Assembly (NCBI RefSeq): GCF_004358205.1
Contig: NZ_SMYO01000001.1
Coordinates: forward strand, 62,001 to 126,000
Reading direction: 5' to 3'
Origin: Bacillus salipaludis
GTDB taxonomy: Bacteria > Bacillota > Bacilli > Bacillales_B > DSM-18226
Length of the DNA stretch: 64,000 bases
Both the position numbers and the translations under genes were made by a program. The notes under the pieces are model-generated. The model saw only the letters and a list, made by a program, of their open reading frames with translations, was not told the origin of the DNA and ran no database searches. Shown piece by piece: positions 36,962-45,793 of this stretch; the stretch's first letter is position 1, and each line of letters opens with the position of its first letter.

Positions 36962-39562
36962 TTAAACTCCCTTATATGCCAAACGATAAATCTCAGCCAA
37001 TTCCGTAACTAGCGGAAGCTTCGGATTTGCGGTCGTACATTGGTCTTCAAAGGCACGCTCTGCTAAAAATTCCACCTTGCTCTCAAATTCAACTTGATCA
37101 AGATGATTGACTTCTAAGCTCATTGGAACATCAAGCTCTTTAGCTAGTTTAATAATGGCCAGCACGAGGCTTTCAACACCCTCTTCTGTTGTCCGAGTAG
37201 GAAGTCCAAGGGTTCTGGCGATTTCTGCGTATCGTTTGTCCGCTATGAAATGATTGTATTTAGGGAATGCCGTAAACTTCGTCGGCTTTGTTGCATTATA
37301 ACGAATGACATGTGGCAAGAGAACCGCATTGGCACGGCCATGGGCAATATGAAATTCAGCTCCCAACTTATGTGCAAGACTATGGTTGATTCCAAGGAAG
37401 GCATTGGCAAATGCCATACCGGCAATTGTGGATGCATTATGAATCTTTTCACGTGCTTCTTCATCATTTCCATTTTTATAGGCCCTTGGTAAATATTCGA
37501 ATACTAATTGAATGGCTTTCATGGCTAAGCCATCAGTAAAATCATTTGCCATACAGGAAACATACGCTTCAATTGCATGGGTTAATACATCGAGTCCAGT
37601 GTCAGCCGTAATATATTTTGGTACCGTCATCACGAATTGTGGGTCAATGATGGCGACATCAGGTGTCAATTCATAATCGGCCAGCGGGTATTTAATATTT
37701 GCCTCTTTATCGGTAATAACTGAGAAAGAGGTCACTTCAGAGCCAGTTCCAGATGTGGTTGGAATCGCCACGAATTGGGCTCTTTCCCCTAACTTCGGAT
37801 ATTTTACAATCCGCTTACGGATATCTAAGAATTTTTGTTTTAGGCCAAAAAATTCAGAATCCGGATACTCATAGAAGAGCCACATTCCTTTCGCAGCATC
37901 CATGGCAGAACCACCTCCAAGGGCAATGATGACATCTGGCTGGAATTTTGCCATCATTTCCGCCCCCTTCAGCACGGTTTCGATGGAAGGGTCCGGCTCC
38001 ACTTCTGAAAAGATTTCACAGTGTACATAATCAGGACGTTTTCTTAAATAATAGAGTACGCGGTCCACATAGCCAAGATTCACCATACCAGCGTCTGTGA
38101 CAATAAACGCCTTCGAGATTTTTGGCATTTTTGCTAAGTATTGAGTTGAATTTTTTTCAAAATAAATTTTGGATGGAACCTTAAACCACTGCATATTCAC
38201 GTTCCTTTTCGCAACCTTTTTAATGTTAATCATATGGATGGCACCAACATTGGTAGAAACAGAGTTTCCTCCATACGTACCACATCCCAATGTTAGTGAA
38301 GGCATATAGGCATTATAAATATCACCAATTGCCCCTTGTGAAGAAGGTGCATTAACAATAATCCGGCCGGCTTTCATTCGCATGCCAAATTCTCTAATAG
38401 CTGTTTGGTCATTGGTGTGAATCACAGCAGAGTGGCCTAAACCGCCAAATTCGAGCATTTCTTCTGCTCTTTTAAGCCCCTCTTCGAGACCGTTCACCTT
38501 GTAGCAGGCTAAAACCGGGCTTAATTTTTCTCTTGAAAGGGGATATGCCGGCCCTACACCTGTTAATTCGGCAATCAGAATTTTGGTGCCTTCGGGAACC
38601 GTTACCCCGGCCATTTCAGCTATTTTAAATGCAGGCATTCCAACGATATCCGCGTTTACGGCGCAGGAATGTTCATTTATGACTAGTTTTTCCACCTTCT
38701 CTTTTTCATCTTCATTAAGGAAGTAGCAATTGTTGGCAATCATTTCTCTTTTCACGTTATTATAAATCTCTTTATCTATAATAACGGCCTGCTCAGATGC
38801 ACAAATCATACCGTTATCAAAGGTTTTCGATAAAATCAAATCATTTACTGCTTGGTTTAGATTGGCTGATTTTTCTATATAGCATGGAACATTCCCCGGC
38901 CCAACTCCTAATGCCGGTTTACCAGAACTATAAGCAGATTTGACCATGCCGGCTCCACCTGTAGCAAGGATGAGCGAAATATTCTGGTGATTCATCAAGG
39001 TTTGGGTAGCTTCAAGGGATGGTGTTTCAATCCATTGAATACAATATTCCGGAGCACCGGCTTTAATTGCGGCATCTCTTAGTATTCTTGCTGCCTCACT
39101 GCTGCATTTTTGTGCAGATGGATGGAAGGCAAAAATAATCGGGTTTCTTGTTTTAATTGAAATTAATGCCTTAAACATTGTGGTAGATGTTGGATTGGTA
39201 ACCGGTGTAACTCCTGCAACTACCCCCACAGGCTCGGCAATTTCAATGATGCCTTCATGATCGTTTTCATTAATTATTCCGACCGTTTTATCGTATTTAA
39301 TATTATGATAGACATATTCGGTCGCAAACATATTCTTGATAATTTTGTCTTCATACACGCCTCGTTTTGTTTCCTCAACGGCAAGTTTTGCAAGTGGCAT
39401 ATGCTGGTCAAGTCCCGCCAACGCCATTTGTTTGACGATTTCATCAATTGTATCTTGATTAAAGCTGCGGAATTCTGCCAATGCATTTAAACCATTCTCG
39501 ACTAATTTATCAATTGTTTCTGCGACTGTTTGGGTTTGCTTGACTTTTTCATCGATTACCAT
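36962..39562 (-). CDS. adhE: Bifunctional acetaldehyde-CoA/alcohol dehydrogenase
   Basis: 866 residues. N-terminal CoA-acylating aldehyde dehydrogenase (GGAGMVKSAYSSGKPALGVG; catalytic Cys in NGMICASEQAVI) and C-terminal iron alcohol dehydrogenase (ALGGGSAMDAAKGMW; metal ligands in HAIEAYVS, NHSLAHKLGAEFHIAHG). Converts acetyl-CoA to ethanol with two NADH, regenerating NAD+ without oxygen. ATG 39562 lies 7 bases after GGAGGG. A Rex-like operator lies 26 bases upstream. Confidence 0.96.
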   Translation of the reverse strand: MVIDEKVKQTQTVAETIDKLVENGLNALAEFRSFNQDTIDEIVKQMALAGLDQHMPLAKLAVEETKRGVYEDKIIKNMFATEYVYHNIKYDKTVGIINENDHEGIIEIAEPVGVVAGVTPVTNPTSTTMFKALISIKTRNPIIFAFHPSAQKCSSEAARILRDAAIKAGAPEYCIQWIETPSLEATQTLMNHQNISLILATGGAGMVKSAYSSGKPALGVGPGNVPCYIEKSANLNQAVNDLILSKTFDNGMICASEQAVIIDKEIYNNVKREMIANNCYFLNEDEKEKVEKLVINEHSCAVNADIVGMPAFKIAEMAGVTVPEGTKILIAELTGVGPAYPLSREKLSPVLACYKVNGLEEGLKRAEEMLEFGGLGHSAVIHTNDQTAIREFGMRMKAGRIIVNAPSSQGAIGDIYNAYMPSLTLGCGTYGGNSVSTNVGAIHMINIKKVAKRNVNMQWFKVPSKIYFEKNSTQYLAKMPKISKAFIVTDAGMVNLGYVDRVLYYLRKRPDYVHCEIFSEVEPDPSIETVLKGAEMMAKFQPDVIIALGGGSAMDAAKGMWLFYEYPDSEFFGLKQKFLDIRKRIVKYPKLGERAQFVAIPTTSGTGSEVTSFSVITDKEANIKYPLADYELTPDVAIIDPQFVMTVPKYITADTGLDVLTHAIEAYVSCMANDFTDGLAMKAIQLVFEYLPRAYKNGNDEEAREKIHNASTIAGMAFANAFLGINHSLAHKLGAEFHIAHGRANAVLLPHVIRYNATKPTKFTAFPKYNHFIADKRYAEIARTLGLPTRTTEEGVESLVLAIIKLAKELDVPMSLEVNHLDQVEFESKVEFLAERAFEDQCTTANPKLPLVTELAEIYRLAYKGV

Positions 39563-39587
39563 ATTTATTCCCTCCAATAGGTCATGA

Positions 39588-39605
39588 TTGTGAATTATTT
39601 CACAT
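39588..39605. promoter_or_regulatory. Rex-like operator 1
   Basis: TTGTGAATTATTTCACAT, matching the Rex consensus TTGTGAA-N4-TTCACAA apart from the last bases. Immediately upstream of adhE; Rex represses such genes when NADH/NAD+ is low. Confidence 0.75.
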
Positions 39606-39622
39606 GTTAATCCAAAATTTTT

Positions 39623-39850
39623 TCACTCACAATCAGGATTACGCGGTATTTTTTCAAAATAAATGTCTGTTGTGACCTTTGAGCTTCTTTTTACGATGAT
39701 TACATAATTGACGGTCCAAATATAGGAAGGAATCTGCTCATTTTTTTTTAACATCATCGCCTCAAATTCGTCCTCAACTACTGCTTCAAACGTATCTAAT
39801 GTATAGGTCTCAGAATCAGTTGAAAAAGTCTCCCATTCACACAGCATCAT
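39623..39850 (-). CDS. Small hypothetical protein upstream of adhE
   Basis: 75 residues, MMLCEWETFSTDSETYTLDT at the start, then EDEFEAMMLKKNEQIPSYIW and a C-terminal IYFEKIPRNPDCE. AAGGAG is 8 bases before ATG 39850. Acidic, with no motif I know. It lies between the two Rex-like sites and in front of adhE, so it may be co-expressed with fermentation genes. Confidence 0.6.
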   Translation of the reverse strand: MMLCEWETFSTDSETYTLDTFEAVVEDEFEAMMLKKNEQIPSYIWTVNYVIIVKRSSKVTTDIYFEKIPRNPDCE

Positions 39851-39909
39851 GTTGATCACTCCTTATTACCTTTTGTGATTTTATCTTAGCATGTATTCTG
39901 AAGAAAATA

Positions 39910-39927
39910 TTGTGAAATATTGAACAA
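39910..39927. promoter_or_regulatory. Rex-like operator 2
   Basis: TTGTGAAATATTGAACAA: the left half is perfect and the right half has two mismatches (GAACAA for TCACAA). About 60 bases upstream of the 75-residue gene. Confidence 0.5.
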
Positions 39928-40163
39928 AGTATGAAACTTGAAGAAAAAATTTCCTATTGAGAAAATCCTACAAGTACGGGGATTAGTTACGGTTTTAGAA
40001 TGGAAATGTGAAAGTGCATTCAATATTAATATTATTTTAATATCATATCAATTGCTGTTTTTAGTGTTTTAATCGGATCTATTGATTGATTCATTTGCAG
40101 TAGTTCGGGCTTAGCGTTTATAAACGACAGCCAGTGATGAGTTGTATAAGGCTGCAAAAGCGG

Positions 40164-40735
40164 CGACCCTAGATAGTGCTGGGTTACCGCGGGAACTCTT
40201 TTTTATTGTTTTCGGGCATCTAGAGCCTCTCTTGGCTACCGCGGGAACTCTTTTTTATTGTTTGCAGGCATCTAGAGCCTCTCTTGGTTACCGTGAGAAC
40301 TCTTTTTTATTGTTTGAAGGCATCTAGAGCCTCTCTTGGTTACCGTGAGAACTCTTTTTTATTGTTTGAAGGCATCTAGAGCCTCTCTTGGTTACCGTGA
40401 GAACTCTTTTTTATTGTTTGAAGGCATCTAGAGCCTCTCTTGGTTACCGTGAGAACTCTTTTTTATTGTTTGAAGGCATCTAGAGCCTCTCTTGGTTACC
40501 GTGAGAACTCTTTTTTATTGTTTGAAGGCATCTAGAGCCTCTCTTGGTTACCGTGAGAACTCTTTTTTATTGTTTGCAGGCATCTAGAGCCTCTCTTGGT
40601 TACCGTGTGAACTCTTTTTTATTGTTTGTGGGCATCTAGAGCCTCTCTTGGTTACCGTTAGTACTCTTTTCTTTCAATTGCAGGCATTTAGAACCTTTTT
40701 CGATGACCGCAAACTCTTCTTTTTCGACCACACGG
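40164..40735. repeat. 52-bp tandem repeat array B (11 copies)
   Basis: Units starting GCATCTAGAGCCTCTCTTGG occur at 40216, 40268, 40320, 40372, 40424, 40476, 40528, 40580 and 40632, exactly 52 bp apart, with decayed copies at 40164 and 40684. The units from 40268 to 40476 are identical; divergence rises towards both edges. Each carries GGTTACCGTGAGAACTC and a T6 run. 52 is not a multiple of 3 and no protein is encoded. Same period as array A but a different sequence. Confidence 0.95.
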
Positions 40736-40758
40736 GCACTGTCACCCCGATAGTGCCC
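40734..40758 (-). terminator. Inverted repeat after the ABC ATPase gene
   Basis: GGGCACTGTC / GATAGTGCCC stem with a 5-base loop. The T-run expected on the reverse strand is absent, so it is a weak or Rho-independent-like terminator. Confidence 0.5.
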
Positions 40759-40771
40759 ATGTTGAAATCTC

Positions 40772-41566
40772 CTAATCTATTTCTGCCGCCTGCAATTTTG
40801 ATAATAATGGCCGGTTGTTTTCCCAAAAAACCTTAACTGGCAATCCAAAAAATTCGGTAAGCTGTTCTCCGGAGATCATTTCACATGTTCCTCCTGCCGC
40901 AAAAACCTCTCCCTGTTTAAGTAACAAGGTTTTATAGAAAACAGGTAATATTTCTTCCACATGGTGGGTGACATAAATCATTGTCGGTGCATCTGGATTT
41001 TTCGAAATCAATTCAATCGATTCCAACAATTGTTCACGCGCGATAAAATCTAGTCCGTTCGTTGGCTCATCCAATATTAGCAGTGAAGGTTCGGCCATTA
41101 ATGCCCTGGCAATCAGGACCCGTTGTTTTTCCCCTTGGGACAAGGTTTCATAGTTTCGATTCGCATACTCAATGCAGCCAAGATTTTCAAGTAAATTAGT
41201 CGCTTTTTCACGAATCTCATCTGTAGGAATTTCATACAAACCTATGGAAGCAAAAGCCCCACTTAAAACAACCTCAAATGCATTATCGCCAGGGTGAAAT
41301 TTTTCCTGTAATGACGACGAAACAAAACCAATTTGTTTCCGGAGCTTTTCTCCTAAATACGTCTTTCCAAATTCAAGACCGAGCACTGTGACTTTTCCGC
41401 TAGTCGGGAAGTAAAAAGCATTTATCAGTTGAAGAATGGCTGTTTTCCCAGCACCATTTAAACCAAATAATATCCAGTGATCCCCCTTTTCAATTTGCCA
41501 ATATATATTTTGTAAAATCCAAGAACCATCTCGTTTTAATGAAACATTTTCTAGATATAAAACCAT
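40772..41566 (-). CDS. ABC transporter ATP-binding protein (YlmA-like)
   Basis: 264 residues. Walker A GLNGAGKT, signature LSQGEKQRVLIARAL, Walker B LLILDEPTNGLD, then THHVEEI. It resembles B. subtilis YlmA and ModF-type single ATPases that have no permease next to them; none is present here either. Role unknown. Confidence 0.85.
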   Translation of the reverse strand: MVLYLENVSLKRDGSWILQNIYWQIEKGDHWILFGLNGAGKTAILQLINAFYFPTSGKVTVLGLEFGKTYLGEKLRKQIGFVSSSLQEKFHPGDNAFEVVLSGAFASIGLYEIPTDEIREKATNLLENLGCIEYANRNYETLSQGEKQRVLIARALMAEPSLLILDEPTNGLDFIAREQLLESIELISKNPDAPTMIYVTHHVEEILPVFYKTLLLKQGEVFAAGGTCEMISGEQLTEFFGLPVKVFWENNRPLLSKLQAAEID

Positions 41567-41656
41567 GACAGATACTCCCTTCTATATAAAAACCTACCTC
41601 TATATTATCAAAAAATGCGAAAATTTAAAAAACACTATAATTTGTGCAGAAAAAAA

Positions 41657-41686
41657 ATTCACATGGAGTAACCATACCATGTGAAT
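41657..41686 (-). terminator. Terminator after tatC
   Basis: ATTCACATGG / CCATGTGAAT stem followed by T8 on the reverse strand. Confidence 0.9.
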
Positions 41687-41704
41687 CTTCAAGATTATTA
41701 TTTT

Positions 41705-42433
41705 TCAAAAGTGAATACCACTGTAACTTTTTTGCTTTCGTTTATAAACCATGATTGATAACATAATGCTTACTTCATAAATAATAATAAGCGGTATTGC
41801 TACTGAAAGATGAGAGATGAGCTCTGGCGGAGAAATCATAGAAGCAATAATGACCAAGATTAAATATGCATATTTCCTCATTTTAGCTATTCGAAAAGGA
41901 TTGACAATTCCCATCGTTGTTAAAAACATCAGGACAAGAGGCAATTCAAAGGCAACACCGAACGGTAAAGTCATATTGATTAAAAAGCTAAAGTATTTTT
42001 CTGCTGTAAAAGAGGTAGTCATTAAACCATTACCCAAACCGATGAGAAACCTCATGACGTTTGGGAAAATGAAAAAGTATCCAAAAGCCAAACCTCCGAT
42101 AAATAGTAAAAATAAGGATGGAATATAGGCTAAAGCAACCTTTCTTTCTAAAGGTTTTAATGCCGGTATAACAAATATCCAAATCTGCCATGCTGCAACA
42201 GGAATCGATCCTGCAATGGCAACAACCGATGCAAGATGAAAATAAATCATAATGATGTCACTTGGCCCTAAAACCATAAGTTTATAACCTAAATTCCCCA
42301 TAAAAAAAACATAAATCTCTTTGGAATAAACGAGTCCAATCACTAGAAAAATCAGAAAGGCCACAACTGTGATTATTAGTCTTTTACGTAATTCATCCAA
42401 ATGCTCTACTAGGTTAATTTCTTTATCTCCCAA
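41705..42433 (-). CDS. tatC: Twin-arginine translocase subunit TatC
   Basis: 242 residues, six helices. The N terminus NLVEHLDELRKRL is the conserved Tat signal-peptide binding site, and FGVAFELPLVLMFL is the conserved mid-region. I chose TTG at 42433, 9 bases after AGGAAGG; the earlier in-frame ATG lacks an SD and adds 20 unrelated residues. No tatA adjoins, so TatA must be encoded elsewhere. Confidence 0.92.
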   Translation of the reverse strand: MGDKEINLVEHLDELRKRLIITVVAFLIFLVIGLVYSKEIYVFFMGNLGYKLMVLGPSDIIMIYFHLASVVAIAGSIPVAAWQIWIFVIPALKPLERKVALAYIPSLFLLFIGGLAFGYFFIFPNVMRFLIGLGNGLMTTSFTAEKYFSFLINMTLPFGVAFELPLVLMFLTTMGIVNPFRIAKMRKYAYLILVIIASMISPPELISHLSVAIPLIIIYEVSIMLSIMVYKRKQKSYSGIHF

Positions 42434-42522
42434 AATTATTCGCCTTCCTATACTAAACTTAAAATAAAATATGCCATTAAGAAAATTGTTCAATTTAAAC
42501 TTTTAATAATTTGGATCTGTTT

Positions 42523-43173
42523 TCATTTTTTCATTGATAGTAAATTCGATACAAGCTGTACGGCGACGGCATCATCTAAATAACCAATCGGAAAGATGTA
42601 ATCCGGAATAACGTCAACTGGCATGATGAAATATAAAAGGGCACTTCCTATAACGGCCAAATGATGTGAAGAAGCCTTCTTCGTACAAAATTGTTCAAAC
42701 ATTACTTTTAAATGACTAATAAATGGACCTATTCCCCCTAATTTTTGGAGCTTCTTCTCAAAGTTATTTAGGATGGTTTCTTCCCCTTCTTCCGTTTGCG
42801 CGAACTGCTCGTATTTCACTAATTGTTTTTCTACACTTTCAATTGTAAATTTTTTATTATACAAATTAGAAGATTCTAGGATTTTTTCAATATTATCCAC
42901 CGTTGCATTAAGATCATCTGAATAGCTTTTTTCTGTCTTTTGATCAATTGGGTACCCTGCAGCACGAAATAAAGCTGCAAACGGAACTCCAAGAGAGACT
43001 GCAAATTTATTTAAATGTTCAGGTGTAGCTTTTCGTTTACCATTAATAATACGTGAAATGGTGGCAGTGTCGATTTCCGTAAGCTCGCTCAATTTCCTCA
43101 TGGATAAGGACTGTTGTTTTAATAAATCTTTTAACACCAACCCAATATTGCTATTTTTTTGATCTTCTGACAT
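42523..43173 (-). CDS. XRE-family HTH protein fused to a YkvA (DUF1232) domain
   Basis: 216 residues. The N terminus is a phage-repressor-type HTH (MRKLSELTEIDTATISRIIN), the middle is charged and helical, and the C terminus is a DUF1232 membrane-associated segment (LYFIMPVDVIPDYIFPIGYL, then DDAVAVQLV). The fusion suggests a DNA-binding protein held at or near the membrane. Repeats of TTGAC/GTCAA in front of the gene may be its own operator. Confidence 0.82.
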   Translation of the reverse strand: MSEDQKNSNIGLVLKDLLKQQSLSMRKLSELTEIDTATISRIINGKRKATPEHLNKFAVSLGVPFAALFRAAGYPIDQKTEKSYSDDLNATVDNIEKILESSNLYNKKFTIESVEKQLVKYEQFAQTEEGEETILNNFEKKLQKLGGIGPFISHLKVMFEQFCTKKASSHHLAVIGSALLYFIMPVDVIPDYIFPIGYLDDAVAVQLVSNLLSMKK

Positions 43174-43259
43174 TTCCTACTCCCCCATATTCATATACCC
43201 CTTCACAGTATTCCCCAGTTCCAAATGGCCTTAAATCTATTCACTAATATATCTACACG

Positions 43260-43297
43260 TTGACAATTCGTCAATATTGTCATTAATATTTGTCAAT
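43260..43297. promoter_or_regulatory. TTGAC/GTCAA repeats, possible autoregulatory operator
   Basis: TTGACAATTCGTCAA (43260-43274) is an inverted repeat; further TTGTCA elements follow at 43278 and 43291. They lie in the 130 bases between the XRE gene and the next stop codon. Confidence 0.4.
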
Positions 43298-43306
43298 TCA
43301 GTTATT

Positions 43307-43939
43307 TTAAAAGAAAGCGGTTATCGCAATAATGAGAATAATGATTCCGCTAATAATGGTACCAAATTGCCCCAATGTATAGGGGCCAATCCGAACTGCG
43401 GATAATTTAAAACCTAACTTAACACCTGCCCAAACACTAATTAGACTGCCAATTGCAGCTGTTAGAGAAATAGCATGGGGCGAAAATCCAAGTAAGCCTG
43501 CACCTAAGCCATTCGTAAGTGCGTTAGATGATAAAGCAACACCAAGAAGCATGGCTTCCCCCCAGCCAATTTCTCCCGATTGGTCCACATCGGCTAATTC
43601 TGGATTTTTGATAACCGTTTTTATACTAGTGGATTGACCGTCATATCCATCATGTTCCTTTATTGCCACATTCTTTCGGGGAGCTGCTAACAAAATAATT
43701 CTAATTCCAATAATTGAGAGCAATAATCCTCCAATTACCACTGGAAAGATGCCAGGCAGAATACGCGAAACCCAAATTCCAAAAGTAATACCAGCAAGGC
43801 TCATAAGATAGCAAATAATGGCCATTAAAATGTTTGCCCCAATGCCAATTCGGATCTTTCGAACACCGTAAGAAATACCAATACCTAAATTATCTATGCT
43901 TGATGATGCTGCAAATGCCAAGATGATTAGCCAAGACAA
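43307..43939 (-). CDS. ytaF: MntP/YtaF-family membrane protein
   Basis: 210 residues, six helices, with the DUF204 signatures: SSSIDNLGIGISYGVRKI and ALSSNALTNGLGAGLLGF, where the Asp/Asn residues line the path. It fits sporulation protein YtaF better than the MntP manganese exporter because of its polar insertion (KNVAIKEHDGYDGQST). TTG start, 7 bases after AGGAGTG. Confidence 0.82.
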   Translation of the reverse strand: MSWLIILAFAASSSIDNLGIGISYGVRKIRIGIGANILMAIICYLMSLAGITFGIWVSRILPGIFPVVIGGLLLSIIGIRIILLAAPRKNVAIKEHDGYDGQSTSIKTVIKNPELADVDQSGEIGWGEAMLLGVALSSNALTNGLGAGLLGFSPHAISLTAAIGSLISVWAGVKLGFKLSAVRIGPYTLGQFGTIISGIIILIIAITAFF

Positions 43940-44131
43940 TGTAAATCACTCCTAATTTTTTTACATTGTATTACGTTCATTGACTAAATTTGTATGTCCG
44001 CTTAAAATTTGTTGACAAAAAAACAACAGCTATATTAAATCCAAGGAATCAATGTCTGGAATACGAAAAAACTAAAAGATGGACAAAAATCTTTGCAATT
44101 GAAAATAATGAATCAATCCTTAAAAAAGAAC

Positions 44132-44170
44132 AAAATTAGGCCACAGTTCCAAGAACTGTGGCCTAATTTT
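44132..44170 (-). terminator. Terminator after the amino-acid permease
   Basis: Perfect 18-bp stem: AAAATTAGGCCACAGTTC (44132-44149) against GAACTGTGGCCTAATTTT (44153-44170). Confidence 0.95.
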
Positions 44171-44171
44171 G

Positions 44172-45656
44172 TTAGCTCTGAAATTCTTTGACATCAATCT
44201 TACATTCTTCCAAAGGAATAACTTTCGTTTTCTTAATAAATTTAAAGCCAATCCAAAACGCAAGAAACACAGGGATGCCCAGGTAGGCTGCAATAACCCC
44301 CATCCAATCAATATGTCCTGAAGTGAACCCCTGATAGTCTTGAGCAATCAGAATCACCAAGCAAACCACGAAAGCAAAAATCGGTCCAAAAGGATACCAT
44401 TTTGCGCGATATGGAAGATCTTTTATCGAATGCCCTTGTGCCACATAGGCTTTACGGAAACGGTAATGACTAGCCGCAATTCCAAGCCAGAAAATAAATG
44501 TCGTCACCCCGACGGAGTTCATTAACCAAAGATAGATGGTTCCATCCCCTACAAAGGATGCTAAAAAAGCTAACATTCCGACAAATGTTGTAGCAACAAG
44601 AGCTGCAACAGGGACACCACGTTTGTTTACTTTAGCAAAAATTCGTGGTGCTTGTCCTTCCTGAGCCATTGCATACATGATCCGGCTCGTCACATAAAGA
44701 CAGCCATTTCCGGCTGATAAAACTGATGTTAGAATTACGGCATTCATCACTGAAGCGGCCAAAGCTAGCCCCGCTCTTTTGAACACGATAGTAAAAGGGC
44801 TGGCCATAACAGTTGAGTTTTGAAGACTTTCATTCGTATAAGGTACAAGAAACGAGATAATGAGAAGCGCTAAAATGTAAAACAGAAGAATTCGCCAAAA
44901 AACACTCCGTATGGCTCGTGGGATATTTTTGACCGGATCCTCACTCTCTCCTGCAGCAACACCTATGCATTCAGTCCCTGAAAAGGAGAATCCAGCAACA
45001 AGAAAGATTCCTAATGTTCCGATAAAACCGCCAACAAACGGTGCATCACCTACAGTAAAGTTTTGAAATCCAGCAGGTTGATGGCCATTCATGATTCCAA
45101 AAATCATTAAGGTTCCAACCACGATAAAGATGATGATTGTTGCTACTTTAATAAAAGAAAACCAGTATTCTCCTTCACCAAAACCCTTAACAGATAAGAC
45201 ATTTAAAAAGAAGAGGAAGGCTAAAAATAATCCGCTCCACAACAGTGATGGACTATCAGGGAACCAATATTTCATTAACAGGACAGAGGCCGAAAGTTCA
45301 GCGGCAAGGGTCATTGCCCATGACAACCAGTAGTTCCAACCAAATGCAAATCCAAGTGCTGGGTCAATAAAACGTGTGGCATAAGTACTAATCGAACCGC
45401 TTGTCGGCATAAAGGTTGCCAGTTCCCCAAGCCCAGTCATGACAAAATACACCATAATTCCAATAATTCCATAGGCTACTAAAACCCCACCCGGTCCCGC
45501 TGTTTGAATGGCTGGCCCGCTTCCAAGAAAAACACCCGTTCCGATTGTTCCGCCTAAGGCAATCATTGACACATGACGTGGTTTTAATTTTTTTTGAAGT
45601 TTACCAGATGACTGAGATTCGATTTCAGAAGAATATTGCAGCTGTTGATTTTCCAA
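44172..45656 (-). CDS. Amino-acid permease (APC family), possible histidine importer
   Basis: 494 residues, 12 helices. SMIALGGTIGTGVFLGSGPA near the start and GFSFSGTECIGVAAGESEDP in the middle are the substrate-loop motifs of the basic/aromatic amino-acid permeases (LysP/HutM/RocE type). It follows hutU1 in the same direction, though a terminator-like hairpin at 45751 separates them. Histidine as substrate is inferred from the neighbourhood. GGGGGTAT precedes the start. Confidence 0.82.
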   Translation of the reverse strand: MENQQLQYSSEIESQSSGKLQKKLKPRHVSMIALGGTIGTGVFLGSGPAIQTAGPGGVLVAYGIIGIMVYFVMTGLGELATFMPTSGSISTYATRFIDPALGFAFGWNYWLSWAMTLAAELSASVLLMKYWFPDSPSLLWSGLFLAFLFFLNVLSVKGFGEGEYWFSFIKVATIIIFIVVGTLMIFGIMNGHQPAGFQNFTVGDAPFVGGFIGTLGIFLVAGFSFSGTECIGVAAGESEDPVKNIPRAIRSVFWRILLFYILALLIISFLVPYTNESLQNSTVMASPFTIVFKRAGLALAASVMNAVILTSVLSAGNGCLYVTSRIMYAMAQEGQAPRIFAKVNKRGVPVAALVATTFVGMLAFLASFVGDGTIYLWLMNSVGVTTFIFWLGIAASHYRFRKAYVAQGHSIKDLPYRAKWYPFGPIFAFVVCLVILIAQDYQGFTSGHIDWMGVIAAYLGIPVFLAFWIGFKFIKKTKVIPLEECKIDVKEFQS

Positions 45657-45750
45657 AAGAATACCCCCTAATATGAATAGAACATATATTGATAGATTAT
45701 AAGCAAGGACTAATGAGGGAGACGGTTTAAAACTGCTGATTTACAAAAAT

Positions 45751-45782
45751 GATGGCAGGGACATGATCCGGCCCCTACCATC
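45751..45782 (-). terminator. Terminator after hutU copy 1
   Basis: GATGGTAGGG / CCCTGCCATC stem (one G-U pair) with ATTTTTG on the reverse strand, between hutU1 and the permease. Confidence 0.75.
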
Positions 45783-45793
45783 CTTTTAAGGAA

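Noticed and set aside
40164..40735. CRISPR array or coding repeat
   Set aside because: No spacers; the period of 52 shifts the frame at every unit and all frames have stops.
44172..45700. Sigma-54 promoter in front of the amino-acid permease
   Set aside because: I found no GG-N10-GC with TGGCAC/TTGCA character in 45657-45793; the permease may rely on read-through from hutU1 or a SigA promoter.
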